A DNA stretch of 42,201 nt. Source: a virus. The DNA lies in the IMG/VR virus record IMGVR_UViG_3300024259_000072, positions 1-42,201 of that record. One strand, 5' to 3'. Positions within the stretch are counted from its first letter, which is position 1. Each line of letters starts with the position of its first letter. The notes under the pieces were generated by a model, which saw only the letters and a program-made list of their open reading frames with translations, did no database searches and was not told where the DNA came from. The position numbers and the translations under genes were made by a program. Positions 32,942-41,418 of this stretch are shown here, one piece after another.

Positions 32942-33235
32942 TCAAAGTATTGGAGTATTTGGAGTGTCAAAAGAAATCTTTTCATTTACTTGTTCTAAGT
33001 CTTCTTCATCTACAACACCATCTTTATTGACATCTTCATCTTCGAATACATCAAATTTTTCATCTGCTTCTACTGGTGCTGTTATTTCCTCTTCTACAAT
33101 TACCTTTTCTACATGAACTTCTTTCTCTTCTTGATCATTAATTAATTTTAATTTGTTCTTTGCTTGTTTTACTAAAATTGGATTATAGTCATTCCATAAT
33201 TCAATTTCTTTCTCTAGTTGTTCTCTAGTTTCCAT
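32942..33235 (-). CDS. Acidic protein with dockerin/EF-hand-like calcium loop
   Basis: 97 residues after GGTGATCTAA. Helical N-terminus, then a strongly acidic Glu/Val-rich stretch; DVNKDGVVDEEDL at about 68-80 matches the 12-residue Ca2+ loop of EF-hand and dockerin domains (D, N, D, G, V, E spacing). A calcium site in a small acidic head-cluster protein could help fix it to another subunit or to the capsid. Confidence 0.6.
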   Translation of the reverse strand: METREQLEKEIELWNDYNPILVKQAKNKLKLINDQEEKEVHVEKVIVEEEITAPVEADEKFDVFEDEDVNKDGVVDEEDLEQVNEKISFDTPNTPIL

Positions 33236-33244
33236 TTAGATCAC

Positions 33245-33646
33245 CTATACTGCACTTAATGCAACAGACCCATAATTTTTCAAGATTAAGAATCTCTTAT
33301 CACTTATACATACAAGTACTAATGCTTCGTACTGTGCGTTTAATGTAGCAGTATTATTTGTTCCATCAAATGTAGCGCCTGTTGGAGTTAATGTTACTGT
33401 ATGACCATCTGTTCCTGCGTCAATTTGAGTTATTACTAATATTCTACCTACATCAAATCCACTACTTGGAATAGTCATTGCTGCTACAGTTCCTGAACTA
33501 TTTATATCAACTACTGTATCAGCATCTTTTATCGCACCAGTTGCTGTGTAAGCTACTGCTGTAGATGCTGCTCCTTGACCTAAAGCTGGAATGTTACCAA
33601 GTCCTTTGATAAATCCACTTCTTAAACTTTTGCTTCCTAATACCAT
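33245..33646 (-). CDS. Small virion beta protein, decoration-like
   Basis: 133 residues from ATG after AGGTGATATTT; the longer frame from 33655 starts inside that site. The C-terminal half (VTLTPTGATF ... LNAQYEAL ... RFLILKNYGS) is a typical trimeric beta decoration or tail-spike module. It directly follows the major capsid protein. Confidence 0.6.
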   Translation of the reverse strand: MVLGSKSLRSGFIKGLGNIPALGQGAASTAVAYTATGAIKDADTVVDINSSGTVAAMTIPSSGFDVGRILVITQIDAGTDGHTVTLTPTGATFDGTNNTATLNAQYEALVLVCISDKRFLILKNYGSVALSAV

Positions 33647-33690
33647 AAATATCACCTGTATTTTAACTTAATAATAAAAAAAGAAAAAAA

Positions 33691-34545
33691 TTAAGTAGTT
33701 GTTATTTCTGATACAGCTGTTGATTGGATATACCTTACACCTAATCTTTGTGTAACTGAAGCAAATCCTGCGTCTCTTGCTGCGTCAAAGTATTTCTCAA
33801 TTGTTACTGGTCTTTTTTCAACTACCATAAATGCATGATCTGCATCTATAACGTATGCCAATACTGATGAAATACTATTGCTTACTATAACTTTCATTTC
33901 CCAGATTTTTCCAATCAGTCTTTTACTTGGGTCATTAATACCTGACTCAGCTGCTGATGTAAAAATATCTAAGTTCCTTAAGTCATTAGCTATTTCGACT
34001 CCACATAAGAAATGTGTAGCTACGTGATTAGCTGCTTCTAGATATTGAATTGCTCTTGTAATATCTGAAGGAGGTATTGTTGCATTTGAATTAGCGACAC
34101 TCTGACTTGATGCTGTATCAGCTGCATCTAATTGTGCTACAATTAAACTTTCCTCGTTCTTAGCTAGTGCGTAACCTGCAGTCTCAACATTCATATCCAT
34201 TGAGTCCCACATGCCATCTTCAAGAACTTCTTTAACAATCATTATTCTGCATCCATACTTAGCAGGTCTGACGTTAAATCCTGAATATTGTTCAACACTT
34301 AGTGGTATTTCTGCACCAGGTGCTACTCTATTAACTACAAGTTTTTCTGGTAGGTCTAATGCAAAGTCAATACTTGAACCTGCAAAATTAGTAACAATTC
34401 TTGCTGCTAATGCTCTTAAAACTAACTTCCTTCTAACAGCTCTTATTAAAGTTCCGAACAGTGTTCTTGGAATTAACCTTGATGCTGTTGTACTTCCTGC
34501 TGTAGCGGATGTTGAATCTTTATAATCTGTGTGTAATATGTTCAT
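33691..34545 (-). CDS. Major capsid protein, HK97 fold
   Basis: 284 residues after GGTGATGAAGA. No scaffold part is fused. Features of the fold: a long basic helix (LIRAVRRKLVLRALAARIV), the E-loop and P-domain strands (VRPAKYGCRIMIVKEVLEDG), an A-domain with ITRAIQYLEAANHVA ... FLCGVEIANDL, and the C-terminal IEKYFDAARDAG strand. Position after protease/scaffold and decoration genes fits exactly. Confidence 0.82.
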   Translation of the reverse strand: MNILHTDYKDSTSATAGSTTASRLIPRTLFGTLIRAVRRKLVLRALAARIVTNFAGSSIDFALDLPEKLVVNRVAPGAEIPLSVEQYSGFNVRPAKYGCRIMIVKEVLEDGMWDSMDMNVETAGYALAKNEESLIVAQLDAADTASSQSVANSNATIPPSDITRAIQYLEAANHVATHFLCGVEIANDLRNLDIFTSAAESGINDPSKRLIGKIWEMKVIVSNSISSVLAYVIDADHAFMVVEKRPVTIEKYFDAARDAGFASVTQRLGVRYIQSTAVSEITTT

Positions 34546-34555
34546 TCTTCATCAC

Positions 34556-35053
34556 CTACAATGATAGTTTCCACATGACATATTTTCCGTCTGCGGAACC
34601 TCCAGTTAATGCTCTTCCTACTTTCCATTGAACTGCTTCTTTAGCTGCGTTAGCTAATGTCGTTGAACCTACTGCTAAAATGTCCAATTTCTGTGAAGTA
34701 GCTTTATCGAAAATAACTGCATCTCCTGCTTCTGTGTCTGCGTTAACTGGATGGAAGAATATACCTTCTAAAGCTACTGTTACTTCTCCGTCTCCAGTTC
34801 CACCTGCTACACTTGCATCACTAATAGCGATACCAGCTGGTGTTTTATACCCAGTGTTGCTACATACTAATGATTTAACTTGTAAATCACTATATGCGTA
34901 ATTTGCTCTTACACTTGCTGCTGTTGAGCCAAATGCGTCGTTGTTAGTTGTAAAGTATACTGGATCTCCAGCTGTAATAGCGGTTGTACCACTATCATTC
35001 TGAGCTGTGATTGTTCTACCTTCATCTAGCAACAAAAATCCTACTTGTGCCAT
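34556..35053 (-). CDS. Capsid decoration protein (DUF2190-like)
   Basis: 165 residues after GGGGATTT. The pattern AITAGDPVYF ... TPAGIAISDASVAGG ... VTVALEGIF ... AGDAVIF is that of the small beta proteins that coat phage capsids. It precedes the major capsid gene, where these usually lie. No catalytic residues. Confidence 0.7.
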   Translation of the reverse strand: MAQVGFLLLDEGRTITAQNDSGTTAITAGDPVYFTTNNDAFGSTAASVRANYAYSDLQVKSLVCSNTGYKTPAGIAISDASVAGGTGDGEVTVALEGIFFHPVNADTEAGDAVIFDKATSQKLDILAVGSTTLANAAKEAVQWKVGRALTGGSADGKYVMWKLSL

Positions 35054-35063
35054 TTAAATCCCC

Positions 35064-36122
35064 TCATCTATATATTGAATGAATAAGTTCTTTATTAAAC
35101 TTTTCCAAACCTGCTTTTGCTAGTTTTACGTCACCATTATCTTTTTCAATCATAACGTTTTCAACTGCGTCAAAAGACTTCTCGCTGTCTCCTTCGGATT
35201 TAATATCCTCAACAACTGCTCTTCCATTTCCTGGTACTCTCCCAGCGCCTTCACTTTCTTTCATTTTCTTTTCATAGCCAAGCATGATATTTAATTCACT
35301 CTGACTTTTAACATTAAGTTCACTTTCTTTAAACTCTTTGTTAAGATCAATTAAATTCTTAATTGTAGCTTCTTTTTCAGCTTTTACTTGTAATTCTTTA
35401 GCTTCCTTAAGTTCTTTAAGTTCTGCTTCCATTTTTACTTTCTCTGCTTCCATAGATGTTTTTTCACTTAATAGTTCTTCTTTTTCTTGTTTTATTTTTT
35501 CTAATAGTTCTGCTGTTGCTTCCATTTGTAGCACCTCATCTTTTTTATTTTCTACTTCTTCTTTCTCTATCTTGATGTCTTTCTTTTCTACCAATTTCTG
35601 TAACTTATCATAATCTTGCCATTTCTCTGCGATTGCGTAATCTATAGTATTTGAAGCTATTCCACCAACACCTACAGCACACAATCCTCTTATCTCAGTT
35701 CCTTCTACTTGATAGTTTATTTGTTTATCTTCTGTTTCTTTAGCTATTACATTTTTAAATCTATAATCAACTGAAACATCAACAAGTCTATCTTGAATTG
35801 ATTCAATTATATCTGGATGTGCTTTAGTATTACGAGCTTTAGCTTCATATTTAAGTATATCTCCTTCACTATGAAATTTAACATGTCCTACTGAATTTAC
35901 TGGTGTTAAGCTATGTGTTACAAAAAACTTAGCATCTCTACCATCATTCTCTTCAATATTCTTTTTGACATACTTTACTTTATTTCTACTTACTTCATTT
36001 TCCTTCATACAAGTTCCACCAAAATTAAGCCATTTAGTTTCACCTTCTGTTCCTAATTTAGTATATTCAATAGTAGCTTGTCTTAAACCTTGAACTTCTC
36101 CTAATTTTATATCTTCTGAAAT
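35064..36122 (-). CDS. Prohead protease fused to scaffold, probable ATT start
   Basis: 352 residues if started at ATT 36122. Residues about 60-135 match S78-type proteases: VTHS (His), SVGHVKF, LKYEAKARNT, and DVSVDY (Ser). The middle (about 190-290) is a long glutamate- and lysine-rich coiled coil, the scaffold part; the end is acidic and helical. No in-frame ATG lies near the ribosome binding site: GAGGTGATTAAG is followed directly by ATT, in the same geometry as other genes of the arm. GTG 36131 and a far upstream ATG are alternatives; the latter overlaps the upstream gene by 80 bases. The fusion means the protease frees itself and digests its own scaffold. Confidence 0.75.
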   Translation of the reverse strand: MSEDIKLGEVQGLRQATIEYTKLGTEGETKWLNFGGTCMKENEVSRNKVKYVKKNIEENDGRDAKFFVTHSLTPVNSVGHVKFHSEGDILKYEAKARNTKAHPDIIESIQDRLVDVSVDYRFKNVIAKETEDKQINYQVEGTEIRGLCAVGVGGIASNTIDYAIAEKWQDYDKLQKLVEKKDIKIEKEEVENKKDEVLQMEATAELLEKIKQEKEELLSEKTSMEAEKVKMEAELKELKEAKELQVKAEKEATIKNLIDLNKEFKESELNVKSQSELNIMLGYEKKMKESEGAGRVPGNGRAVVEDIKSEGDSEKSFDAVENVMIEKDNGDVKLAKAGLEKFNKELIHSIYR

Positions 36123-36132
36123 CTTAATCACC

Positions 36133-36405
36133 TCAACAATTATATCTATTACTTCCTCTTCCACCAGCATACTTGTTCCTTTCAGGTAAAGCATGTTTAT
36201 TGGGGTTTTCAATCTCTATATCTTCATAAGAAGATACACTCCTACAAGTTTTACTCATATTCCAATTATTTCTTGTTAGAATATTAGCAGGAGTTCCACC
36301 TCTAACTTTTTTCTTCTGTGCTAAACTATTAGTGACTGTAACATCTGAATCATACTTATTGAATGCAATCATTCTACCTGTATGCTTATCTTTTAAAACT
36401 GGCAT
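36133..36405 (-). CDS. Small basic protein between portal and protease
   Basis: 90 residues starting just after the portal stop. Basic with a few cysteines (C55 and the last residue C90) and the pattern MSKTCRSVSSYEDIEIENP. It might be a minor head or portal-associated protein. No family recognised. Confidence 0.55.
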   Translation of the reverse strand: MPVLKDKHTGRMIAFNKYDSDVTVTNSLAQKKKVRGGTPANILTRNNWNMSKTCRSVSSYEDIEIENPNKHALPERNKYAGGRGSNRYNC

Positions 36406-37821
36406 TTACTTTTTCACCTGTGGTTTCTTTTTTGAACCTTTATCATCCATTGGCTGTTTAACAAATGATTTATCAGCTCTTTCTCTTTTACCTGCTTTAC
36501 TTGTTTTAGTTGGGTCATTTGGATTATCTTTAATTTTATCTGGTCCAAGTGCTTGTGAACCAAAAGGAAGTTTCATTGGATTTGCATCTGTATTTTCTAC
36601 ATCTTCATCATGAAACTTTTCTGGTAATAATGAGTTAGCTTTTTTATTCGTTAGTATTCCATCAGTTGTAAGTCCTCTTATTAATTCAACTTCTGTTTCA
36701 AATTGTCTCTCTTCTACGTCTTCAAATTCTAAATGATCTTTTCTATCATTAGTCATTGGTTTTATTATTTGATCATCGAATTGCATAGTGAATTCTTTTT
36801 GGACAGCTCTTATATGTCTACCACTAGCCCTTAAAGCAACCTCTGGGTCTGAACCTGAACCTTTACTTGTTATATCTGTTGCAAGGTTTACATCGTGAGT
36901 TTGTAGTCCAATTAATATATTTCTATCAACATGTTCTAATATTGGTTGAAAGTTCATTCCTTTCTGTCCAAAATCAAGAACACTCAAATCAACTAAATGA
37001 TTTGTTGTATATTCTGTATCTGCATATATATCTTCTAATTTACCTTGAACGTCTTGAAGATCTTCAGTATTCGCAGGCATCAAATCAGAACCTACTTTGG
37101 CATGTATAATTGGATTAAGATATCTTTCAATTGTTATTCTTAAATCACTTTCAAGTTTCTGTTTATGTTCAAGTAAAGTTAAACCTGAATGAATAATAGC
37201 ATGTCCATGCTTCTCTGAATTATTTGTGTTCCATTTGAAGTGGAATATGTCTGATATTTCTCCAACCTTCTCAACATTTGCACCACGCATCTCTTTATGT
37301 CTTTGGTCTATTTTTCCCCATACAAGTTTCTTACGATTAGAAAGAGTTTGAACATACGCTAATACTTCACCAGTTGCCAATCTAACTATATCCATAGTTT
37401 TCATATCTATTAATTTTAAATCGACTGGGTTTTTTAATTTATCTAATCCTTCTAATCTATTACTCTCTAATGGTATCTTTTCACCAATAACTCCACCATT
37501 CTTTAAAAAAGGTTTAACCATTCTTCTAAGGTGGATAAATAGATTTATTTCATCTCCCCATTCATTTAGGACTTCATTATTAGTTCCATCGAATTTATAA
37601 TCTTGCACTATTTGTTCAACCTGCGCATCTATAGAACCAGCAACTAAAGGGAAATTATTATAAGCATTGTCATATTGTGTTTGTAATGGGATAGATACTT
37701 TATCTTCATCTGTTTCACCAGTACTAGAACTTCCATATCTTAGAATGAAAGATTTGCCCATTTTTTGGCGTTGTTCTTCCTCTTTTCCGATTTTGTTTAG
37801 ATTTATACCTAAGAATCCCAT
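36406..37821 (-). CDS. Portal protein
   Basis: 471 residues after GAGGTTATTAC. It has the layout of phage portals: a basic N-terminus, AGSIDAQVEQIVQ helix, beta-rich wing with FLKNGGVIGEKI, LIDMKTMDIVR and FHFKWN, a central helix with ALRASGRHIRAVQKEF, then a charged, disordered, lysine-rich C-terminus. It follows the terminase in the usual order and has a promoter of its own. Confidence 0.8.
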   Translation of the reverse strand: MGFLGINLNKIGKEEEQRQKMGKSFILRYGSSSTGETDEDKVSIPLQTQYDNAYNNFPLVAGSIDAQVEQIVQDYKFDGTNNEVLNEWGDEINLFIHLRRMVKPFLKNGGVIGEKIPLESNRLEGLDKLKNPVDLKLIDMKTMDIVRLATGEVLAYVQTLSNRKKLVWGKIDQRHKEMRGANVEKVGEISDIFHFKWNTNNSEKHGHAIIHSGLTLLEHKQKLESDLRITIERYLNPIIHAKVGSDLMPANTEDLQDVQGKLEDIYADTEYTTNHLVDLSVLDFGQKGMNFQPILEHVDRNILIGLQTHDVNLATDITSKGSGSDPEVALRASGRHIRAVQKEFTMQFDDQIIKPMTNDRKDHLEFEDVEERQFETEVELIRGLTTDGILTNKKANSLLPEKFHDEDVENTDANPMKLPFGSQALGPDKIKDNPNDPTKTSKAGKRERADKSFVKQPMDDKGSKKKPQVKK

Positions 37822-37893
37822 GTAATAACCTCACTCAATAAAATATATATTCAAGCATATTTTTAACTAATAACGTATTATAAGAAATCGATG

Positions 37894-37908
37894 TATATAA
37901 ACCTTTCT
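37894..37908 (-). promoter_or_regulatory. Archaeal promoter upstream of portal gene
   Basis: BRE AGAAAGG (37908-37902) followed by TTTATATA (37901-37894). The 13-mer AGAAAGGTTTATA is identical to that at the right end of the genome. A start near 37868 would leave a leader of about 47 bases before ATG 37821. It lets head genes be expressed independently of the terminase genes. Confidence 0.7.
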
Positions 37909-37935
37909 GAACGTAGCTTAAGGTGACTCTTTAAT

Positions 37936-39498
37936 TCAAATAATGAAACGACTTCTTTTGTTACCAGAACCCCTTATGACAGCTGGCCTCATAGTTCCAA
38001 AACCCCTTGCTCCAAATGCTGCTAACATTAAAGCAGTGATCAAATCATCATGTTCACCTATTCCTTCATATTTTACTGTATGTTTCTCTCTATCGAACTT
38101 CATACCATAAGAGTGAAGTTCCTTTCTTAATACTTCAGTAGTCATATGAGTTAATATATCAGTTTTACTTTTGTTTATAAAGAATGTTCTTTCACTTAAT
38201 GGTTTAGGTTCTTTTATGTCATTAGTGAATTTGTAGAAGTTAGTTTCAAATAAAGAACGCAGATTTGCAATACAATCATATTTAGTATGTGAGTGCTGTT
38301 GATTTGTAAATCTTAAAGGCATAAAATGAAATCCTGGTGCCATATGTTTTATATCTTCTATGAACGCTGCTCCAAATGAACCTTCATCTGGAATTATCCT
38401 TGATGGTTTCCAATGTTGTATAGTTTGTGCTAGTTTTAGTTTTTGATTATGATAAGATAGATTCTTCCAACGATTTGCAAATACAAGTCTTAAATGATTA
38501 TGAGTATTTCTTTCTAATACAACAACTGTTGTCCAATCTGCCCCTGATTGTGCACTCATAGCGAAATCCATTCCCATGTAATATTGATTTCTATAATCAG
38601 GTTCATCTAAAAAGTTTTGTGCATAATCAAATGATAGTTCTATTAATTCATTTGGATATAATTGATCACCTGCTGACATAGGGTTACATAACCATTCAGT
38701 TGACCAATCTAATGTTGAATATGTATCATATATTTTAATCTTACCATTAATTGGAGCTCTACTAAAAATTAACCATTTACCATTCTTGAATTTGTATTCT
38801 CTGTCTGGATAACGTATATCCCACAAAGTTCTACCATCTTTGTATTCTGTATTAACTGCATATACATCTGAGTAATATTCTTCTTTCTTTTTAAGAACGT
38901 GAATTAAATCTATTTCTGATTTTGGAGTACCAATACAGAATATCTTACCTTTCTTTGAATGTACTGTTGGTGTTACAGCTTTTGATAATACATCATGATC
39001 TCTATATTCACCAATCTCATCACATCCAACCCAATCAACATGTTCACCACGAATATTATCATTGTAAGCTTTTGCCACTATTCTAGATCCATTTTTAAGA
39101 ACAATCTCTTCTTGATTCCAAATAGCATCTTTACCAGTTGGTACTGCTGTCCTCAACAATTCATTAGTCATCATTTCATCTTTTATTTTCCTAAGGTTTT
39201 TCTTACATTGCTTTAAAGCATTAGCAACAAGTATACCTTCCCAACCTGGATTAATAAATGCCATAGCTAAAGGATAATTAACTAATAATGATTGAGTCTT
39301 TGTAGAACTTCTAAAAGCTGATATATTTATCCTATCATAAGTTTCTGCTAATCTAATCCAATCTTCTGCATAATCAAATAGTTTCCAACCATAAGGAGAA
39401 AGAACTATATTGTTTATAAAGAATATTGGATTCTTAAGAAGCTCTTGAGTTTTATCTCCGTACTTTTCTAATAAATTATCTAATATTTGAAAACTCAT
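37936..39498 (-). CDS. terL: Terminase large subunit
   Basis: 520 residues. The Walker A position reads AFRSSTKT at 61-68, deviating from the usual GK by having T before K. Walker B is VDWVGCDE (D160, E161); the coupling motif is FCIGTP near 187-192. The nuclease domain has D311 in MGMDFAMS, D371 in IIPDEGS and D484/D485 in GEHDDLITAL. This motor packages DNA and cuts it to length. It is overlapped by the small-subunit gene upstream. Confidence 0.88.
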   Translation of the reverse strand: MSFQILDNLLEKYGDKTQELLKNPIFFINNIVLSPYGWKLFDYAEDWIRLAETYDRINISAFRSSTKTQSLLVNYPLAMAFINPGWEGILVANALKQCKKNLRKIKDEMMTNELLRTAVPTGKDAIWNQEEIVLKNGSRIVAKAYNDNIRGEHVDWVGCDEIGEYRDHDVLSKAVTPTVHSKKGKIFCIGTPKSEIDLIHVLKKKEEYYSDVYAVNTEYKDGRTLWDIRYPDREYKFKNGKWLIFSRAPINGKIKIYDTYSTLDWSTEWLCNPMSAGDQLYPNELIELSFDYAQNFLDEPDYRNQYYMGMDFAMSAQSGADWTTVVVLERNTHNHLRLVFANRWKNLSYHNQKLKLAQTIQHWKPSRIIPDEGSFGAAFIEDIKHMAPGFHFMPLRFTNQQHSHTKYDCIANLRSLFETNFYKFTNDIKEPKPLSERTFFINKSKTDILTHMTTEVLRKELHSYGMKFDREKHTVKYEGIGEHDDLITALMLAAFGARGFGTMRPAVIRGSGNKRSRFII

Positions 39499-39977
39499 TT
39501 TACTGTAAAGAAATCCAAAGCATCATTTTTATCTACTTCTTTCTTCTCCTCCTTAGGTTTTTCTATTTTAGCTTTTACTTCTTTAGCATTTATAAAATCT
39601 GAAAATGATTTATCACCTGTTTTAAGTTGTTGAACTATAGATGATCTTTTAGTCATAAGAAGTTCTTTCATGTTATTTCTAAATTGATTCTCTAGTTGTA
39701 ATATTAATTTAGATGCTTCATTTACTCTAACTGTTTGTGTTCCTTGTCTATTTTCCCACATATAAGTATCTCCATGATCTTGAATAACTTTTTGTAATCT
39801 CTTTATTCTTATGAAATCATTCATAGTTGTATCAAGTAACATAGCATCACTTAATTTATCTATATTATGTTCTTTTTTAAGTTCATCTATAAACACTTTA
39901 AAAAGATTCTTCTCATCATCAGATAAAGTATGATTAGTATATTCAGTTAATTGTTTACTATATTTTGGTGCTCCCAT
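39495..39977 (-). CDS. Putative terminase small subunit
   Basis: 160 residues after GAGGTAACTAAAG. Helical with a basic middle and a lysine/glutamate-rich C-terminal tail, overlapping the large subunit by four bases. No clear helix-turn-helix can be named; the call rests on position and size. It would recognise the packaging site. Confidence 0.6.
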   Translation of the reverse strand: MGAPKYSKQLTEYTNHTLSDDEKNLFKVFIDELKKEHNIDKLSDAMLLDTTMNDFIRIKRLQKVIQDHGDTYMWENRQGTQTVRVNEASKLILQLENQFRNNMKELLMTKRSSIVQQLKTGDKSFSDFINAKEVKAKIEKPKEEKKEVDKNDALDFFTVK

Positions 39978-40276
39978 TCTTTAGTTACCTCTTCATTTGT
40001 ACAATTATCTAAATAAGTATATTGTATTCTTTCTATTGAATCATTCCAAGATTCTACTTTTATCTTCATAGTCATATTCTTACAATTTACTTTATACTTA
40101 TATATTGCACCACCACAACCATTTCCAGAATTAGTTTCAAAGTAATCATCTTCCCAAAGATCTATACAAGTACAATTCTGTTCATAATGATTAGTATAAT
40201 TAATATATCTAGTTGCACATATATCAGTGCAAGAACTAAGTATTAGTATTGTCAAAAAGAATATTAGATGTTTCAT
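39947..40276 (-). CDS. Putative lipoprotein
   Basis: 109 residues from ATG after GGAAGTGAAC; the longer frame from 40285 begins inside that site. Residues 1-16 form a short signal with LILSSC, a fair lipobox with the cysteine at about residue 16. The rest has eight more cysteines in pairs (CTC, CGG). An exported or membrane-anchored protein encoded right before the packaging genes is odd; a role in exclusion of other viruses is possible. Overlaps the terminase small subunit by 31 bases. Confidence 0.6.
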   Translation of the reverse strand: MKHLIFFLTILILSSCTDICATRYINYTNHYEQNCTCIDLWEDDYFETNSGNGCGGAIYKYKVNCKNMTMKIKVESWNDSIERIQYTYLDNCTNEEVTKEWEHQNIVNN

Positions 40277-40281
40277 ATTGT

Positions 40282-40515
40282 TCACTTCCTTATTTTAAAT
40301 GCTACCCAAGAGAATGGATTAAAGTTCTTCGATTTATAACTAGAGCAAGTACCATTATTTTGAACAGTAACATTGTTCTTACTACATTCTCCGAAGTAGT
40401 TCATTTCTTTATCTTCTACATAACCTTTAAAGAATTTACACTTATCACAAGGATAAGGTTCAATCTTTGGTCTTGATAGAATCTTTATAAGTTCTAAGCT
40501 GATCTTCTGTTCCAT
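40282..40515 (-). CDS. Small cysteine-containing protein
   Basis: 77 residues from ATG after ACGTGATTGG. CDKC at about 23-26, C44 and C57 suggest a metal site, with a sequence CSKNN ... TCSSY that resembles DUF1540-type proteins and the 3144 product. Overlaps its upstream neighbour by 56 bases. Confidence 0.5.
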   Translation of the reverse strand: MEQKISLELIKILSRPKIEPYPCDKCKFFKGYVEDKEMNYFGECSKNNVTVQNNGTCSSYKSKNFNPFSWVAFKIRK

Positions 40516-40798
40516 TCCAATCACGTGGGTAACTTCCTTCTACCCATTCTTTATCTTGTATTCTTTCTTCACAAAAGAAATACTTCATCATCTTTTCTAC
40601 TTTCTTTAAAGAATAAATAGATCTAGCTTGAGTTCTATGTAAATCTATAGGTACATCTTCTGTTTTAATTTTACCATCGTTTGCATCTTTAACTAATATT
40701 ATTCTATCTTCCATTCCTTTTATTATTTCAGAATGTAGTTTTTGAAGTATAACTCTTTTCTTTATATATATTATTTCTTCTTCATTCAGTTCTATCAT
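40460..40798 (-). CDS. Hypothetical helical protein
   Basis: 112 residues after GTGATAAAAA. Charged, mostly helical, with a central basic stretch and one cysteine. Ends inside the next gene by 56 bases. No family recognised. Confidence 0.6.
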   Translation of the reverse strand: MIELNEEEIIYIKKRVILQKLHSEIIKGMEDRIILVKDANDGKIKTEDVPIDLHRTQARSIYSLKKVEKMMKYFFCEERIQDKEWVEGSYPRDWNGTEDQLRTYKDSIKTKD

Positions 40799-40804
40799 TT
40801 TTTA

Positions 40805-40951
40805 TCACTTATTAAAATAATCAATGAAATCTTGTATTTTATCTTCTTTAAAAAATATTACATAACTAAGATCTTTATAATCTTTCATGACTTCATTTAA
40901 TTTATCTGCACATTCTTTAATATGTTTTAATTTATTCTGTTTTTCTGCCAT
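40805..40951 (-). CDS. Small helical protein (48 residues)
   Basis: ATG 40951 follows GAGGTTGAT. Lysine-, aspartate- and phenylalanine-rich with a single cysteine. Overlaps the upstream regulator gene by 20 bases. Function unknown. Confidence 0.5.
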   Translation of the reverse strand: MAEKQNKLKHIKECADKLNEVMKDYKDLSYVIFFKEDKIQDFIDYFNK

Positions 40952-41072
40952 TATATATCAACCTCTCAATTACATTATTATGTGTATCTCTTTCACTTTC
41001 TTTTAATCTATCCAGTTCAGACCTAGTATCTTCCTTTACATTAATCCTTACATTTCCCCACTTATCTGCCAT
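40932..41072 (-). CDS. Ribbon-helix-helix DNA-binding protein
   Basis: 46 residues from ATG 41072 with GAAGTGA upstream; an ATG five codons earlier (41087) touches the upstream stop. The sequence NVRINVKEDTRSELDRL is a ribbon strand plus first helix, and NNVIERLI is the second helix, the CopG/Arc pattern. Such dimers repress promoters; a good candidate to regulate the right-end promoter. Confidence 0.65.
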   Translation of the reverse strand: MADKWGNVRINVKEDTRSELDRLKESERDTHNNVIERLIYNGRKTE

Positions 41073-41087
41073 GTTCACTTCGCTCAT

Positions 41088-41249
41088 TTACGTAACAAAA
41101 AATAATATTATTACAAATATAAGTAATATAAATAATGCTAAATTAACCCAATCGAAATATGATTCATCTTCATATGTTGTTTTCTTCTGTTTTGGTTTCG
41201 GAAGGTGCTTCTTTAGTTGTTCTATTGATGTCATTGAATATTGTATCAT
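41088..41249 (-). CDS. Nested single-pass membrane protein (53 residues)
   Basis: ATG 41249 is preceded by GGTGAGTAAAG at standard spacing and lies inside the 41170 gene in another frame. The N-terminal 34 residues are basic then acidic; residues 35-52 are an almost pure hydrophobic segment. It ends directly at the start of the regulator gene. The strong ribosome binding site makes it likely to be real. Confidence 0.6.
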   Translation of the reverse strand: MIQYSMTSIEQLKKHLPKPKQKKTTYEDESYFDWVNLALFILLIFVIILFFVT

Positions 41250-41418
41250 CTTTACTCACCAAGTCTAGTTCATATACATCTTCTCTATCTGTTTCTTTCA
41301 ATAGTATTTTAATATTATCTATATGGTATTTCTTAGGCTTAACTGTTCCATAGAATCTTTCTATCTCATCTGCTAATTTCCTTAATTCATAAGGACTTGT
41401 ATTTATTGTTTTTACCAT
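41170..41418 (-). CDS. Hypothetical protein
   Basis: 82 residues after GGTGATGAGTA; TAATG overlap with the gene upstream. Helical N-terminus with lysines, acidic C-terminal tail. The last 80 bases also encode the start of a membrane protein in another frame. Confidence 0.6.
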   Translation of the reverse strand: MVKTINTSPYELRKLADEIERFYGTVKPKKYHIDNIKILLKETDREDVYELDLVSKDDTIFNDINRTTKEAPSETKTEENNI

